This document shows positions 1 to 12,500 of a stretch of DNA of 64,000 bases, in pieces. Source of the stretch: Undaria pinnatifida (lineage: Eukaryota > Sar > Phaeophyceae > Laminariales > Alariaceae); the NCBI GenBank assembly GCA_012845835.1, contig JABAKD010000010.1:7632597-7696596 (forward strand). The letters run 5' to 3'. A program made the translations under genes and the position numbers. The notes below the pieces were generated by a model. The model ran no database searches. It was not told where the DNA came from and was given only the letters and a program-made list of their open reading frames with translations. Numbering within the stretch: position 1 is the stretch's first letter; every line of letters begins with the position of its first letter.

Positions 1-870
1 GATCATCTCTGGATGATGATAAATAGAGTGAAAATCGATGATAATCGTCGGGGTTATTGTACGATGTTTCGCTCTGAAGCTCCGAAGGATTTTGGGACGT
101 TACAGCACCGCTGTTGAGGCGTGTTTTCGTGCTTCGCTGTACCACAGAAGCTCTGTCATGTGCTCACATACATGACGGCTATTAACTCGTGGGGTCGTAC
201 GATATTGCGTATACAACGTCCGCGTGTACGACGACATGACGACGATGGCAACATTGACGATGGTACTGTATTATAAAAATGATATTACACTCCAGCTTTG
301 AGATCGAAGATTTTGTCGAAACTCATCTTTGCAAATTGTGTGTGATACTCCGATCGCGCGTATTACTGGGTGTGTGTCCTCGTTAAGGATTACATATATG
401 TACCAGGTAGCAGTACATAGAAAACGAAAGTTTGGCAGACAAACCTATGAAGTACTTACTGTATCACGCCTGGTGCTCGTATTACACCGCCGTCATGCCG
501 AGAGCTTGACCGCGAGCACTGGATCACTCCGCAGAAAATAGTTGTACACAATTCCACTATTAATATCAGTTATAATTTCTCACAGACCATGAAAGATTGC
601 GGCCGAGAAACTGGACTGATGAAAACCAGTGCACAACGACAGAGCCATTTTGTGTGGAATCAATTTTCGTGGGCGCGACAAACGTTTTCGCACCAGTCGA
701 TCAAGACAACCTCCGCTCAGCGCAAGCAGGATATTGGGCTGTAAATGTGAGGGGTGAGTGAGGGTCTTGGCCAAACTCGTTACAGGCATGTACCACACAC
801 GCAATATTTTATACCTGTGACCTTTAGGACAACGTTGCAATACCATTCCACACCGGGTATCGTATAATAC
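1..870. other. Window start, no gene recognised
   Basis: No convincing exon is visible. About 290-350 holds a minus-oriented copy of the TTGCAAA dispersed element, which resembles the copy at 24.3 kb. The first coding exon of RER1 should lie upstream of 1802 but I could not identify it here; it may precede the window. Confidence 0.4.
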
Positions 871-1095
871 CGGACCATACCATTCTGCCATACCATACCA
901 TACCGTACCATACCATACCATGTCATGCCATGCCATGCCGTGTCATCCCATGCCATTCCGCACCATACCGTATCATACGATGGCATACCAAAAACATACC
1001 ATGCTATACTATACCATACCATGACATGCCATACCATATCATACCATACCATGCCATGCCATATCATACCATACCATACCATACCATACTATACC
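870..1095. repeat. CCATA/CCATG pentanucleotide repeat
   Basis: Imperfect tandem array of CCATA units with CCATG and TCATA variants. It leaves several frames open on both strands, which produces spurious Met/Tyr/His-rich ORFs. A short patch of the same repeat recurs at 1729-1752, between the duplicated RER1 exon and the real one. Confidence 0.9.
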
Positions 1096-1619
1096 AGACA
1101 TTTGGTAGTACTTAGCCGTACCCAGCGGTGTCCAGCCGTATCCCGCGGTCGTTGTGCGTTGTGTGTGAGATCAAAAGAAAACTGGCGCCAACTCCAGGCA
1201 CCAACCCCCGAATACCCCAAGGGTAAAAACTCTACAGTGTACGTCAATCCTCTCGCTCGCACTATACCGTAACGCAACCAATCGCTAGAGCCGTGATTCT
1301 GCAGGATTTCACGCGTAATAATTAATGGGTGGGTGCCGTTAGCCACCTAATTAAGTTTAGGCGGCAAGTCGGTTGACGAAGCCAGCTTATGGCGGGCTGA
1401 CTTGCTGACAAGCGAGTGAAATGAGCCCCTTCCGGCTGAGGGAGGCCCGCCCAAAAAAGTAAAAACGCGTTCCGTGAAACAATCCGTCCTATGAAACGAG
1501 TATGAAACCCAATAAGCCGGATAGTGGGTACCTTACAGAAGCGCCTAACTACTTCTCCGACTTATAACTAGTTGGGAGACTCAAATCGTGCCGACTCACA
1601 GCTCTACCAATGAACTCCC

Positions 1620-1694
1620 TTAATGCGCACGCCTCGCAGGACATACCAACACTGGTTAGCTCAATCAGTGATCTACACGACTTGGAGATGGGTG
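1620..1694 (+). pseudogene. Partial tandem duplicate of RER1 exon 2 start
   Basis: This block repeats 1782-1856 at an offset of 162 bp. The copy includes the acceptor-like GCAG, the conserved start of the exon (YQHWL) and the segment through TTWRWV. It then diverges: the downstream reading enters unrelated sequence and has no good donor, and the D of the HWLD core reads A. It looks like an incomplete exon duplication inside the upstream intron. An alternative or cryptic exon cannot be excluded from sequence alone. Confidence 0.75.
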
Positions 1695-1801
1695 TTTTTG
1701 GGTTGTATTGGTTTTGCTGGGCACACATGCCATACCATGCCATACCATACCGGGTAGTACTAAACGGTATCCCTCACCCCCTCAACACGCACGCCTCACA
1801 G

Positions 1802-4634
1802 GACATACCAACACTGGTTAGATCGATCAGTGATCTACACGACATGGAGATGGGTGGGTTTCTTCGTGTCAATTTTACTGTTCCTGTTGAGGATCTACTT
1901 GGTGGAGGGCTGGTTCATCGTCACATACGGCCTCGGGATATTCCTGCTCAATAACTTGATTGGCTTCCTCTCCCCCCAGGTGCGTGCGTGCAATGGTGTA
2001 ATGGTGCCCCACCCCTTTCTTTCGAAGTTCGTTTTTCGTGCTTCGTCGCTTTTTATATTGTTGGTTGGCGGGAGGAGGGGGGAGGGGGGGAGTCGCGTCT
2101 CAGTGCCGGTGACACTGTTTCCACGTTGCTGAGCTTTTTTCAAGGGGCGAAGGCGAGCTCTCTAAACAACGGGAAGGCATCAACCACGCCGTGCTAGCCG
2201 TGGGCTATGGGTATGTTATATCCTGTGATATATCTTGCACCGATGCGCAAGGTTTGCGGTTATGCCAGCGCACACACAACCGACGGCCCATTGTTACCCT
2301 CTCCCCCTCACACACGCGGGCCGTTAACGTTTCGATTAAGTGATACCAGGTATACGCTATATATGATATGCTGTGTGCGGCCAGCTTGGTCGTGAGGATG
2401 CTTGTGAGTGAAAGCCTCGCCTGAATGCTTCCGCCCCGCCACCGCCGCGACTTTTCCTTCCGCTTTTCCTTCCACCCGTCCCACGGCCCGTTCCCACAAA
2501 ACCTTGTCCCCCAAGGCATATATATATGATTTGAACATGGAGCCCGCGACGTTTTACGCACAGTCGTATGATAAGACACGGCGCCGGCAGCATTTTAACC
2601 CTTTTACGAGGTATAAAATACATCTGCACAAACTGATGACTGTCTAATTTCAAGCAGTTTACCCCCGAAACGTGAATGGCGCTTTTTTTGTTGTATCCTT
2701 TTTCGCACTGCACCGTCGTTATGGAGACGAAACGGCTCATATTTGAGATTAGTAGTAGGAATATTCAAGGAGTGGAGCTCGTGGAGCCAGCGCGTGGCGA
2801 GAATTTACCTGATGACAACGTCGAGGTTCCACCGCAGCCGGGGACGATAAGTTGTGGTCCCCGGATCAGAAATCCTTCCATATATGGACAACTCCAACAA
2901 TCTCAAGGCAAACACGGTGATTCCCCGGGTCGATACCTCCCCGCACGATGTGGAAACCCGACCCCCACCGACTGATCTGTGATGGGCCGGCTTGCGTTAG
3001 ACCTGCGCCCCTGGGGACTTGAAAAGTCTTTTAAACACATCACTACCATTAAGGTCCGCATGTCTGTGTCTACAATTATGTTCTGACAGATATCCTTATC
3101 TAGAAATGAAATGTTTGAAAGAAAAAGCGCGGCCGACGTACCATATCACGCAGTTTGCAAGTCTGAGTATTGACCACTCAAACGGTCGAACTCACGGCTG
3201 ACGTGTTTGATTTAAGTTGATGGTAAATCAAGTTCCGACATTGCTGTGTGCCCTTTTTCTCATGTTTGCCTCCCCCCGCGTCATCGTTGCGTATAACTTT
3301 TTTTTTTTTTTCCTTTGGGGTGCTTGCTGTCCGCTCCCGTCCCTCGTTACAGGTGGACCCGGAGTCAGAAGGGCCGGGGCTTCCAACAACGGGGTCGGAT
3401 GAGTTCAAGTGAGAAAAACACAAAACGTGTGCCGCGTGACAGACTTTGGCACTTTACTTTCATAGGAGGAGTTCCAATCTCACGGGTCGGCTCGGGGCGG
3501 GTCAGGTCAGGTCGGGTCGGCTCGGGTCGGGTCGGGTCGGGTCGGGTCGGGTCAAGTCACCCTCACCCTCACCCGGCCCGACCCGCGATGCGTGACCCGA
3601 CCCGTGAAAGGCCCTGATGATGTCCCGTGGGAAATAGCACGTATCGCGGTGTCATACTAACGATTCGCCTTTTCCCCATCGCGCAAAATGTCGTCGCAGG
3701 CCGTTCAGCCGACGTCTGCCTGAGTTCCAGTTCTGGCTCTCGTCGCAAAAGGGGGTTTTGCTGTCGTTCGGAATGACGTTCCTCAGCATCTTCGACATAC
3801 CCGTCTTCTGGCCGATACTTCTCATCTACTTCATTGTCCTGATGGTGAGTTTGATCACTAAGAGATGCGGCGCGGTATCATGTGTTGAAAATATTCTGGC
3901 TGGTACTGCTCATCTGCTTTCATCGTCCACATGACGAGTTTTACCGCTAACAAGTGCGAGCTGTATGATGTGCATATGTAGAACAGTCCCGTTATTAGGT
4001 TCGCCTTGGATTTCCCCTGCGTTTTTTTGTTTTTTTGTTTTGGTGCTTCTTCAGCAAGTAGGCTCAAGGGATGAGGTTTGTTCCTCGGACGACCATGGCT
4101 GTTTGGCCGGTCGTATGGCTGGTCCGTTGGCTGGTCGGTCGATCAATCGATCTGTCCGTCAATTGGTGGATCGATCGACTGATTGATTGATTCACTGGCG
4201 GGTGGCGAAATGTCACCCCCTTCCCGAGCTAGCGCGCGCTGTGTGCCTGGTATCTGCATGTTGACCCGCTTCTTTGCTTCCTCTCCTCCCTCCCCCTCCT
4301 CCCTCCCCCTCCTTCCCTCCCTCCCTCCCTCCCTCCCTCCCTCCCTCCCTCCCTCCCTCCCTCCCTCCCTCCCTCCCTCCCTCCCTCCCTCCCTCCCTCC
4401 CTCCCTCCCTCCCTCCCTCCCTCCCTCCCTCCCTCCCTCCCTCCCTCCCTCCCTCCCTCTGCAACTCCCTTCATCTCTTATTTATGTCCCTTTTCGCAGA
4501 TTTTGACCATGAAGCGGCAGGTTAAACACATGATCAAACACAAGTATGTACCGTGGAATTGGGGCAAGACGAAGTACATGGGCTCGAACGGAGGGGGGGG
4601 GGCGGGCACAAAGTTGGCTAAGAACAATAAGTGA
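1802..4634 (+). CDS. RER1: RER1 family ER-retrieval receptor (first exon missing)
   Basis: RER1 is a small four-pass membrane receptor in the cis-Golgi. It recognises transmembrane segments of escaped ER membrane proteins and returns them to the ER in COPI vesicles. Exons with matching phases are 1802-1979, 3353-3408, 3700-3844 and 4500-4634 (TGA at 4632-4634), giving 170 residues. Family signatures are [14 protein letters not shown], the hydrophobic segment through [25 protein letters not shown], the linker [18 protein letters not shown], the hydrophobic pair around [15 protein letters not shown], and the basic tail [16 protein letters not shown]. The start codon and roughly the first 20-25 residues of the usual 190-200 are not located, because exon 2 opens in mid-codon. 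The final intron carries a very long CCCT tract close to its acceptor. Family identity is near certain; only the 5' end is open. Confidence 0.95.
3484..3617. mobile_element. GGGTC-rich element with CAGGGCC-type end, copy 1
   Basis: A run of GGGTC pentamers in the RER1 intron. It ends in GACCCGTGAAAGGCCCTG, whose reverse complement CAGGGCCTTTCACGGGTC matches the start of the copies at 36.8 and 37.6 kb. The outer CAGGG resembles hAT-type terminal repeats. I infer a small non-autonomous element whose interior has expanded as a pentanucleotide repeat. Confidence 0.5.
4313..4459. repeat. CCCT tetranucleotide microsatellite, about 36 units
   Basis: Essentially uninterrupted CCCT repeats lie in the last RER1 intron and end about 40 bases before the exon 5 acceptor (AG at 4498-4499). 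The transcript therefore contains a huge polypyrimidine run just upstream of a splice acceptor. Less regular CT-rich sequence precedes it from about 4270. Confidence 0.98.
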
Positions 4635-7627
4635 ATTTTCCGTGTCAAGACAGCGGGGGGGGGAGGGGGGGGGGGGGGTACGAGTACGGGTATATAGGTG
4701 GTGCCGGAAAAATTGTTTCAAACGTGGGAAGTTTTCGAACGCGATGAGGACCGGTACACAAACAAGGGGGTGGGGCGTGAATGACGCGTTAGTGCGCTGT
4801 GACGGCGACAATGGCGGCGGTGGGTGAAGCGAAAACCTGAGCACTCCAAGAATGTCGTTCGTTTGTTGCGCGCACAAGGACCTCTATTGAAGAGCATATT
4901 TGTACGGCTAAAGGAGTGTGTGGAGGGGAGGGGTCTTTCAAAAGGGATCTGCTTGAGCGCGGGGGGGGGGGTCTTCTGCGCACGTTCCAAGCGCAACGCC
5001 GACGCCGTTTACCAAGACCTTTCGTAGCATATTTGGTGGAAGGCCCAACGTTCGACGGCGGCGGTGGTGGTGCCCGTTGGGTTTTGTGCGGCATTTCTGT
5101 CCTGCAGGCCATTTGCACCAAACGCAGCACGTTACAACATGCTACGCTCTCCGTGCGTTCGTGGTGTGCGGCGCGGTGCGTGTGCGGTGCGTGCGTTACC
5201 GCCACGTGTAAGATAGCTGCTGTTGTTCTCCTTTGACGTAGGTAGACCTCCGGCAGGGGTGTGAGTTTGTAGCTTGCTTTCGCTTGCAGCCGAGCTGGCT
5301 CTGACCGATGTTGCCCCGCAGTCGTTAGCACTAGCAGATGTAGGCACTACTGTAGTATCGACCAGCATCAAGGAGCTGTCAAATGATGGCGTTTATAATG
5401 CTCTTTCCATGTTACAGGTTTCACGCTCAAGTTGGCGTATGACGGTGGTTATAATAATCTTGTACGTTGCGGGTTTCACCCTCAAGTTGGCGTGCACGGC
5501 CGGAGACCCTTCCGCGCCGCGTGCTGAAAGTCCTCGTCCTTTTCGGCGTGCCAATCGCAGCGCTCCCCTCGTTAGTTCGCACAGGCGGACTCTGCTGATA
5601 GCGTACGGCTAACGCCCGACATGCTCTCGCGACCGATATATGCGTACACCAAAACCAGAACGAGAGAGGGTGATAGTATGAAGCAACTAAAGGATCGCGG
5701 AGCAGTACAATGCTCACCATGCGCGCGGGTGTTGCAGTTTCTTGCACTGCACCTCGGACACCCGGCCTCTCTCGGCAGCTCGGGCTTTTTTGTGCGGCTG
5801 ATACTGCTGTGATCGTCATTTTTCTTCGATGTTTTGTCCCTCTGAACCCCCAACGCGGTCGATAGGTCTACCCCTCCATCGTAGTAGGGGAGTATTGGCG
5901 AAAACCGCAGGCAGGTGATTGTTTTATCGGACCAGAAGAGCCATTTTCTTCAGCACGTCAGTCGACCGTCTGTCCAAGCTCGTTCGGAGTTGTACATATT
6001 CTGCACGATATAGTACAACCGGTGGCGCATAAGCTTCCAAAACAGCTGCAAGTACGTATCATACTCGTAATCGTTACTTACAAACGGTCGAATTTTGTTT
6101 GTTCGTGGCTCCTCCGAGAATGTGGCTCTTCCTTATTAGGTACAAACAGTCCAGCCTCCGACAACATCCCTCGTATTACTCTTCTTGTTCATACAAGGCC
6201 GAAACAAGCAATTGACAGGGCCGTTGCTGAGTGTTTCGTGCCAACAAGAATATAGATGGGCGGGTTCGACGCTTCGGTTTTTAGCTGCACACCCCAATGC
6301 CGGGGAACGCCGAGGGACACACGTTGAACTGATTCCCTTCTTCACTGCTGTTATTATAGTCTATAGTCTACACTACTATAGTTTCTTACCATTACGTAAA
6401 CATAATGCTTTTTCTGCTTTGATATCAATGCTCATCACCATCAGTTAGGCGTACTCGTAGCTTCATTAAGACAAAATCTCAAACCCGCGATGTCCAGGCC
6501 ACGCTTCAATTAAAAGATACCTGGCTTATCCGTCGTGGTACAATACTGTTCAATCAGGACACCAGGTATACATACATCCCTCGTGGTACGATGTAGACTA
6601 AGCGTTCGGCGTCTGGGTGATGCACACCAGCATGCCAGCATGCTCGTGGTGCCAATCTGTATGATGCCTTTGGGTGAACGGTGCCGCTGCATCAGTTGCC
6701 ACAACTGAAAATAGGCCACACGCGCAGCAAGCAGTGCAAATATACCAGAGAGCAAGATCCGCCGCATTTTTTGCGACACGTTCATGCCATAGTCTACACA
6801 CTCATACTTCATACGGCACAAATGACCAGTGCGAGTGCACCAAGAGGCTATTAATAGGAGACCGCAGCTTGACCTCTTGACTGACCGCCCTCAGCACAAA
6901 ACAGTGTATGAGGACAAGCGACAAATGCCTTGACGCGTCCGAAATGACCGCTTTCCTATAATCTTTGCTCGTGCATACACACGCATACATGTCATACACT
7001 TCATACATTTCGTACAGACCGGCGGTAGTCTTGCCGCATGAAACGCCAAATCTCGAGCATGCTGACTAACAAAGGGACGTCACTCCCGCATCCCTCGCCT
7101 CCCATTAGCTTCGACCACACCTTGACACCCAGTATCGACAACATGAGTCATGCTAGGGTTCGTTGCCAGTTCTCGTCGGAGCGATGGGAATCGCCAGGAC
7201 GAACTGTTCGCTTCGCCGGGAGAAGCAACGACGACGGCCCCTTCCAGGCAAGCGCGTTGTTGTCACCTTGAGCATGATTGATCATTATTACGATACACTT
7301 AAAACAATCGCACAGCAGTACCAGGTACCTGGTACGTAGCAAGGCTCTATACGTTCAGGTCGTCGTGGCTCTGATGGCACACGCATGCTCTGGTGGTACA
7401 CGCATGTGCCACCTTTGAGCTGGTTTACAATACGTGCATTCCCGGCCCTGTGCTTGGTTGCTCCTTTCGTGAAATCGGATCTGCGCTACAATAGAATATT
7501 GAATAGGTACGGGGTATACTTCATGCTCGATGCTTATCGCGACGCTTCATGTGCCACTCTGCACATGCACCCTATACCTCGTACTCGTACGTACACGAGT
7601 ACATTTGCTCCCGCCATCCACAATTGT
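4635..7627. other. About 3 kb with no recognised gene
   Basis: G-homopolymer runs occur near 4590-4680 and 4960. A short duplication around GTTTCAC.CTCAAGTTGGCGT occurs at about 5418 and 5480. A minus-strand ORF at 6510-6821 contains a short hydrophobic stretch but matches nothing I know. An 18-bp perfect palindrome made of two opposed TACCAGGT motifs lies at 7318-7335. I cannot support a gene here. Confidence 0.4.
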
Positions 7628-7712
7628 TATAAGGCTTAGTTTGGGTAAGCTATTGGCTAACCTTTTGCAAGTGGTCAAACAGACTAATACCCCATTAATT
7701 CCTTAACATATG
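7628..7712 (+). repeat. Extra direct copy of the fold-back arm
   Basis: This segment (AAGGCTTAGTTTGGGTAAGC and onward) is closely similar to 7904-7985 in the same orientation and to 8040-8122 in inverted orientation. It is followed at about 7750 by GAGTTCGAATCCC, a good match to a tRNA-type B box. I cannot fold a complete tRNA there, because no complementary acceptor stem is visible. Confidence 0.75.
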
Positions 7713-7892
7713 GCGTGGTCGACATATAATGAGTGTTTGGGTCGTGAGTTCGAATCCCACCATCCACAGTCATATTTTTTTTCAGACTTTCCCCATGTCG
7801 AACTTGGAAAATACTCTCACCGGTATCCCCAGGAAATGAAACCGCTCCGCCTGTATATCCGGCCGACCTGCTATCTCGCCGTTTCAGGGGGG

Positions 7893-8132
7893 GGAGAGTG
7901 TTGTAAGGCTTAGTTTGGGTAAGCTAGTGGTTAACCTTTTTGCAAGAGGCCAAACGGACAAATACCCCACTAGACTAATTCCTTAGCAAGTGGGCGGTTC
8001 TAGCCATTTTTTCTTAGTCCTTCCGTCGACGCCATTTGTTGAGGTATTAGCCTAGTGGGGTATTAGTCCGTTTGACCACTTGAAAAAAGTTAACCAATAG
8101 CTTACCTAAACTAAGCCTTACTAACACTCTCC
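7893..8132. mobile_element. Fold-back (inverted-repeat) element, 240 bp
   Basis: The left arm, 7893 to about 7985, and the right arm, about 8040-8132, are imperfect inverted repeats of roughly 90 bases around a 55-base spacer. The termini read GGAGAGTGTTGTAAGGCTTA on the left and, reverse-complemented, GGAGAGTGTTAGTAAGGCTT on the right. There is no coding capacity. With the extra arm at 7628, the whole 7628-8132 could be one nested element. This is consistent with a MITE or fold-back transposon, but the target-site duplication is not clear. Confidence 0.75.
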
Positions 8133-9524
8133 ACCGTTCCTTGCGCAACACCAAAAATAGTACGTTAAAGTATTAGACTACTTAGCTATCGCCAACCACA
8201 AACCACCGCTGCGAAATATCAACAACTAGTGCAACACCAATAATACCGCTCGATAGGTCGCGACGGCGCTGGATCACATCCCGCGTCTGATGCACGAGCT
8301 AAAAAGCAACGGGCATGCTTCGGGAGCTTTGCCGCCTGGCCGGCACGATCATTCCACCACAAACCAGAAGGAACGAGCCCAGAGGGTGAGAAGATGGGAT
8401 GATGGCTTCGTGCGCACGGCAGTTAGTTATTTGTTGTGTGTTTTATGCCTTTTGCTTCAAGGGCAGCTTTGAGGGGGCACGCACACAACAAGCGTACAGC
8501 AGCTGGTTACTAGTTGATGTGCTCTCGTCATAACACACCCTGGCGACGTCAGCGGACGTCGTCGCCGGGAACTTTGCACGAGGCGCACGAGGTAAATGCG
8601 CTTATGTAATACCAGGTATAGAAGAAAATGCCAGGCAGTGGATACTGAAAACCGGCGTCGACAATCATACTACAGCACATACATCGTACGAACACGGAAA
8701 CAACTCTTGTGTTTTGAGCCTAAATAAACTTCTGATGTGAGTCAGCGTGTGCTCTGTACTGTTGATGATAATTTCAGGATTATAGACTACATTTTTTATT
8801 TGAACCAATTATAACTTTTTGTGCAAAAATCTGCCCTTTTTTCTTTAGCTCTCGCGTGTATTATTATTTGTACTCGTATCTTATTTTTGCCCATTCCTTC
8901 TATCAACACCAAGAGGTGTTATCTTCGCACTTTTTCTTTCTCCTTCACCGTCCCTAGTCGCAACTCAGATCCGGGGTCACTACTTGTCAAGCAGGCTATT
9001 CTCCCCCCTCTCCACTACGGTATGCGCCCTAATCTTTATCGCGATAATGCTTCACCCCTTTCTTCCCTCGCCGACTCGCATCGAATTGCGCCTACTACCC
9101 AAGCTGCTAGGCACTCTCAGCAGCTGGTTATTTACATTCTTTAGTTTTTAAAATAAACTCAAAAGCACGACCCACGTGTCGTGTGAACCCCAGGACCGGC
9201 TCTAGTAGCATTCGAGGGTAACCACGAGACCACCAAAGCGACCGGCAGTGTGTCGTTACTGTATTGAGGCTTCTAAGTGCCACAGTCAAGGTCCCCATGC
9301 TGCCAGGTACATTGCTCGAACATTCGGTATTTATTTACTGCTGTCAGCTTCGTTCGCAGTCCGCTTCTTAAATCCTCTGCCAGGCCTGTCCTCCTAAACA
9401 TCCCCTATAACACGAGAGTACCGATCACACGGATGCCGTACAGCAATCGCGTTCGATGTCCAGACTGTGCGCGGAAGGATAGAGACCATGCACTGTTTCC
9501 TGAAGATTTGTTAGTGTTGTCGAT
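8133..9524. other. Upstream region of the EF-hand gene
   Basis: No recognised protein. One TACCAGGT motif lies near 8611. Short ORFs at 8821-9144 and 9277-9528 show no family resemblance. Upstream exons or the promoter of the EF-hand gene could lie here, but I see no decisive signal. Confidence 0.35.
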
Positions 9525-12500
9525 GTGATGAGCTCGCACCGACACTCAAGCCGATTAGCCACGGTGTCCAGATCTATGCAGAGTTTTATTCGGGCATCGA
9601 ACACTGAATCACCATTTGTTTTCGTCGTGCCCTCGTACATACGCATGCCGTGCTCTCTCTTGCACTTGCGGACGAAGAAATCCAAGCCTCCGGCAAAAGC
9701 GCACCAGGGCAACGGCACTGTCAGCAAGGCGGCGGCGGGGTCGCCGACCCGCTACGACTCGCCGTGCTACGCCCGCGGGGCTGCGCCCCTTAGTCCCCCA
9801 CCTCGGGCGTTGGAGCTGGTCAAGGAAGAAGTACATCGCGCTCTTCAAGCGTTCTCCACACGACCCCTCAAGGGGCAAACCCATCCCCCTCCGCCACGCG
9901 CTTTGCTGAAGCCGTACGATGTCACAAGGGATGGCAGGATAACCTACCCCGAGTTCAGGGCCGGGCTTCGAGGCCTTGGTATCGGGCTAACAGCCGGCGA
10001 GGCGGAAGCGCTTGCACGCGATGTCGATAGCGGCGACACAGGACTCGTCGATAGGGAACAATTTGAAGCCGCGGCGACGGAGGGTTGGGGGCGCGAGGCG
10101 GCGGTGGTAGAGGAGTCCTCTTCGGGGGCGGAGCACCGAAATGGTGGGAACGAGACTGCCGTGTACGACCGCGGTGATGCACCACTGGGAGGTACACCAC
10201 CTCGCGACAGGAAGATTGGGCCTTGTCAGGGGGGCCAGCAGCCAGTGGAACCTCGACACGCAGATGACTTCTACATCAGGGCTGGGAAATTCCGCGGTGA
10301 CGGGCAGCACGGTCGCTCCCGCGCGGTGACAGACAGTGGTGGCAAGGTCTGGAAAACTAGTCGCGGTGGAGGTAGCCAATACGCCCGCGGAGACGAGAGC
10401 AGCAAGGCAAGGATAGTCTATGGTCGTGAGGACGGGATGGAGGTTAACCCACACGCAGGCGCGCAGGGGCAGGAGCTTCCTCCTCCTCCTCCGCCAACCG
10501 CGGCGCAGAAGGTGCCGGGGGCTTCTTCGAACTCACACGCGACGGCGACAAGAAAGTCACGCAATTCCGCGGTGTCCTTCGAACAGTGGCATCGACGCAT
10601 GACATCGGGGGGGGGGCGAGACGACGGCGGCGGACACGCGGCAAAGGTTAAAGTTCCCGCTCACAGTAGCGTCGATGGCTGCGGGAAGCCCAATGGGAGA
10701 GCGCGAGAGTCGCGCGAACGAGCTGACTCGCTCAACACGCTACGGTCCCTTCTGCAAGGAGAGAGCCCGGAGGGCGAGCCGACGGTGGACGGTACCGTGA
10801 ACGGGAACCGCTGTCAGTGGTTTGAAAGCCGAGATGGCGGGAACAGGAACGGAATGCATCGCCAACAACACAAACGCAGCAGCCGACAAGAAGAGGGCGG
10901 CCACGACGTCGGGCGTTGCGAGGTCAACAGCGACGGCGAGCGACGAGTCGCCGGCAAAGGCGATTCCCTCGGGGCAGGGCAATATGCAAGCGCTACTGTA
11001 CTGAATGTCGCTGGCGATGCCTCTGCCTCTGCCGCTGTCTCTGCACAGCAACTGGAAAGAGAGCAAAAGCACGCGGGCCGGGCAGAGAGTATTTTAACGC
11101 TTCGATCAAAGGGCGATCTGGTGGGACTCAGAAGAGCTATCTCTAAGGCGGATCCGTCAGCGTCGGGCGTGATTTCGCAGAGGGAAATGGAGCGGGTTAT
11201 CCTTCGCCGGTTCGGCGCGGGCTTCAGCGACGACGAATCCAAGGGACTTGCCGCGCGGTACTGCAAAGAAGTCAATGGGCGCGCGATGGTGGACTACGAA
11301 CGCCTTTGTGACAGCCTCGAGGCCAAAGAAGCGGGGCTTTGCGGAGCGGCGACCATGCGGTGGGAACAACCAAGCACAAAGATGAGGGAGAAACATGCTT
11401 GTTCTTCAACCACTCCAAGTAGATTAATGCCTGCAGCAGCGGGAGCACGAAAAAGCAGCCGCCGAATGGGGTGCACGGGAACAGTACACGAGGGTGATGG
11501 TGAGGGTTCCTTTTTCGACGCGCGCCCGGAAGAGAGCCAGTTGGCAAGGAGGGCCCGAGCCAAGACGCTTGCGCTACTGGATCAACACGGGACGCGGAGC
11601 GTTGACCAGGTCTTTGGGATACTCGATCCAGGTGGGCGGCTAGGTTGATGATACGACTCTTGGCAGAATAACCAATGTTTGTTGGCACTGTATTGTTCGG
11701 CTGCTGGTGAGATCGCCTGCTTAACGCTGCATTGTTCGGCTGCTCGTGGGATCACTTGCGCAACAGCTTTCGTTCCGCTGCTAAGGATCCTTCAATGAGA
11801 GATTTACTCTTGGGATGAACGATCGAATTTATCTGCAGTGTTACTGCCCGGAGCCCCGGATTACAGAACGCTAACTGCTATTTCCATCGATCGCCGCGAC
11901 CATTGGCCTGAAAATCGCACTGAAATCACTTAACAGCCATGATGTGACAAATCAACCCACTCCTCTATATGTAGACTTGCCGACCTAAAGTGGTACTAGC
12001 ACTGAGAGTCCTGAAAACAAGTGGAGTGTTCACTGTGCACGACACCCCCTCCGTGCAGTGTTTCCCACCCCCATCTCTGTGGCCTAACACAGGCTCAACC
12101 TGCCTCCTTGAAACGTGCCCAACGTTACCCTGGCGTGGGCGCTGACCGACCTCAGCGCGCACACAAAGCTTAACAGCCGAACAGTTTCGTGAAGGTCTGC
12201 GCATTCTCAGCGGATCGGAACCTCTGTCGGATATCGAATACAAGGCGCTCTTTAGAGACGTCGGCGGAAAGCATGGGCGCATCAAGCACAACGTGAGACC
12301 ATGCTGCTGTAGTGCGCTTTCAGGGTATGGACGGTCATGAGTAATCCTATCTCCAACAGTTCCCCAAAAGTGCTATTAATAGGCCGAGAGGGCAAGCCCA
12401 ATAGCCAGCGACGAAAATACGATAATGGTGCCGCTCACTTTAATGGCCAGGCCTATAAACTCCGTGCCTGGTGATAATGTCGACTCTTGTTGCGCGTCTC

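Noticed and set aside
925-1272. Plus and minus ORFs rich in Met, Tyr, His, Trp
   Set aside because: They are translations of the CCATA repeat and have no exon context.
4183-4506. Long Pro/Ser-Leu and Gly/Arg-Glu ORFs
   Set aside because: They are the CCCT microsatellite read in different frames, inside the RER1 intron.
7713-7770. Possible tRNA gene around GAGTTCGAATCCC
   Set aside because: No matching acceptor stem or convincing anticodon arm, and it is embedded in repeat arms.
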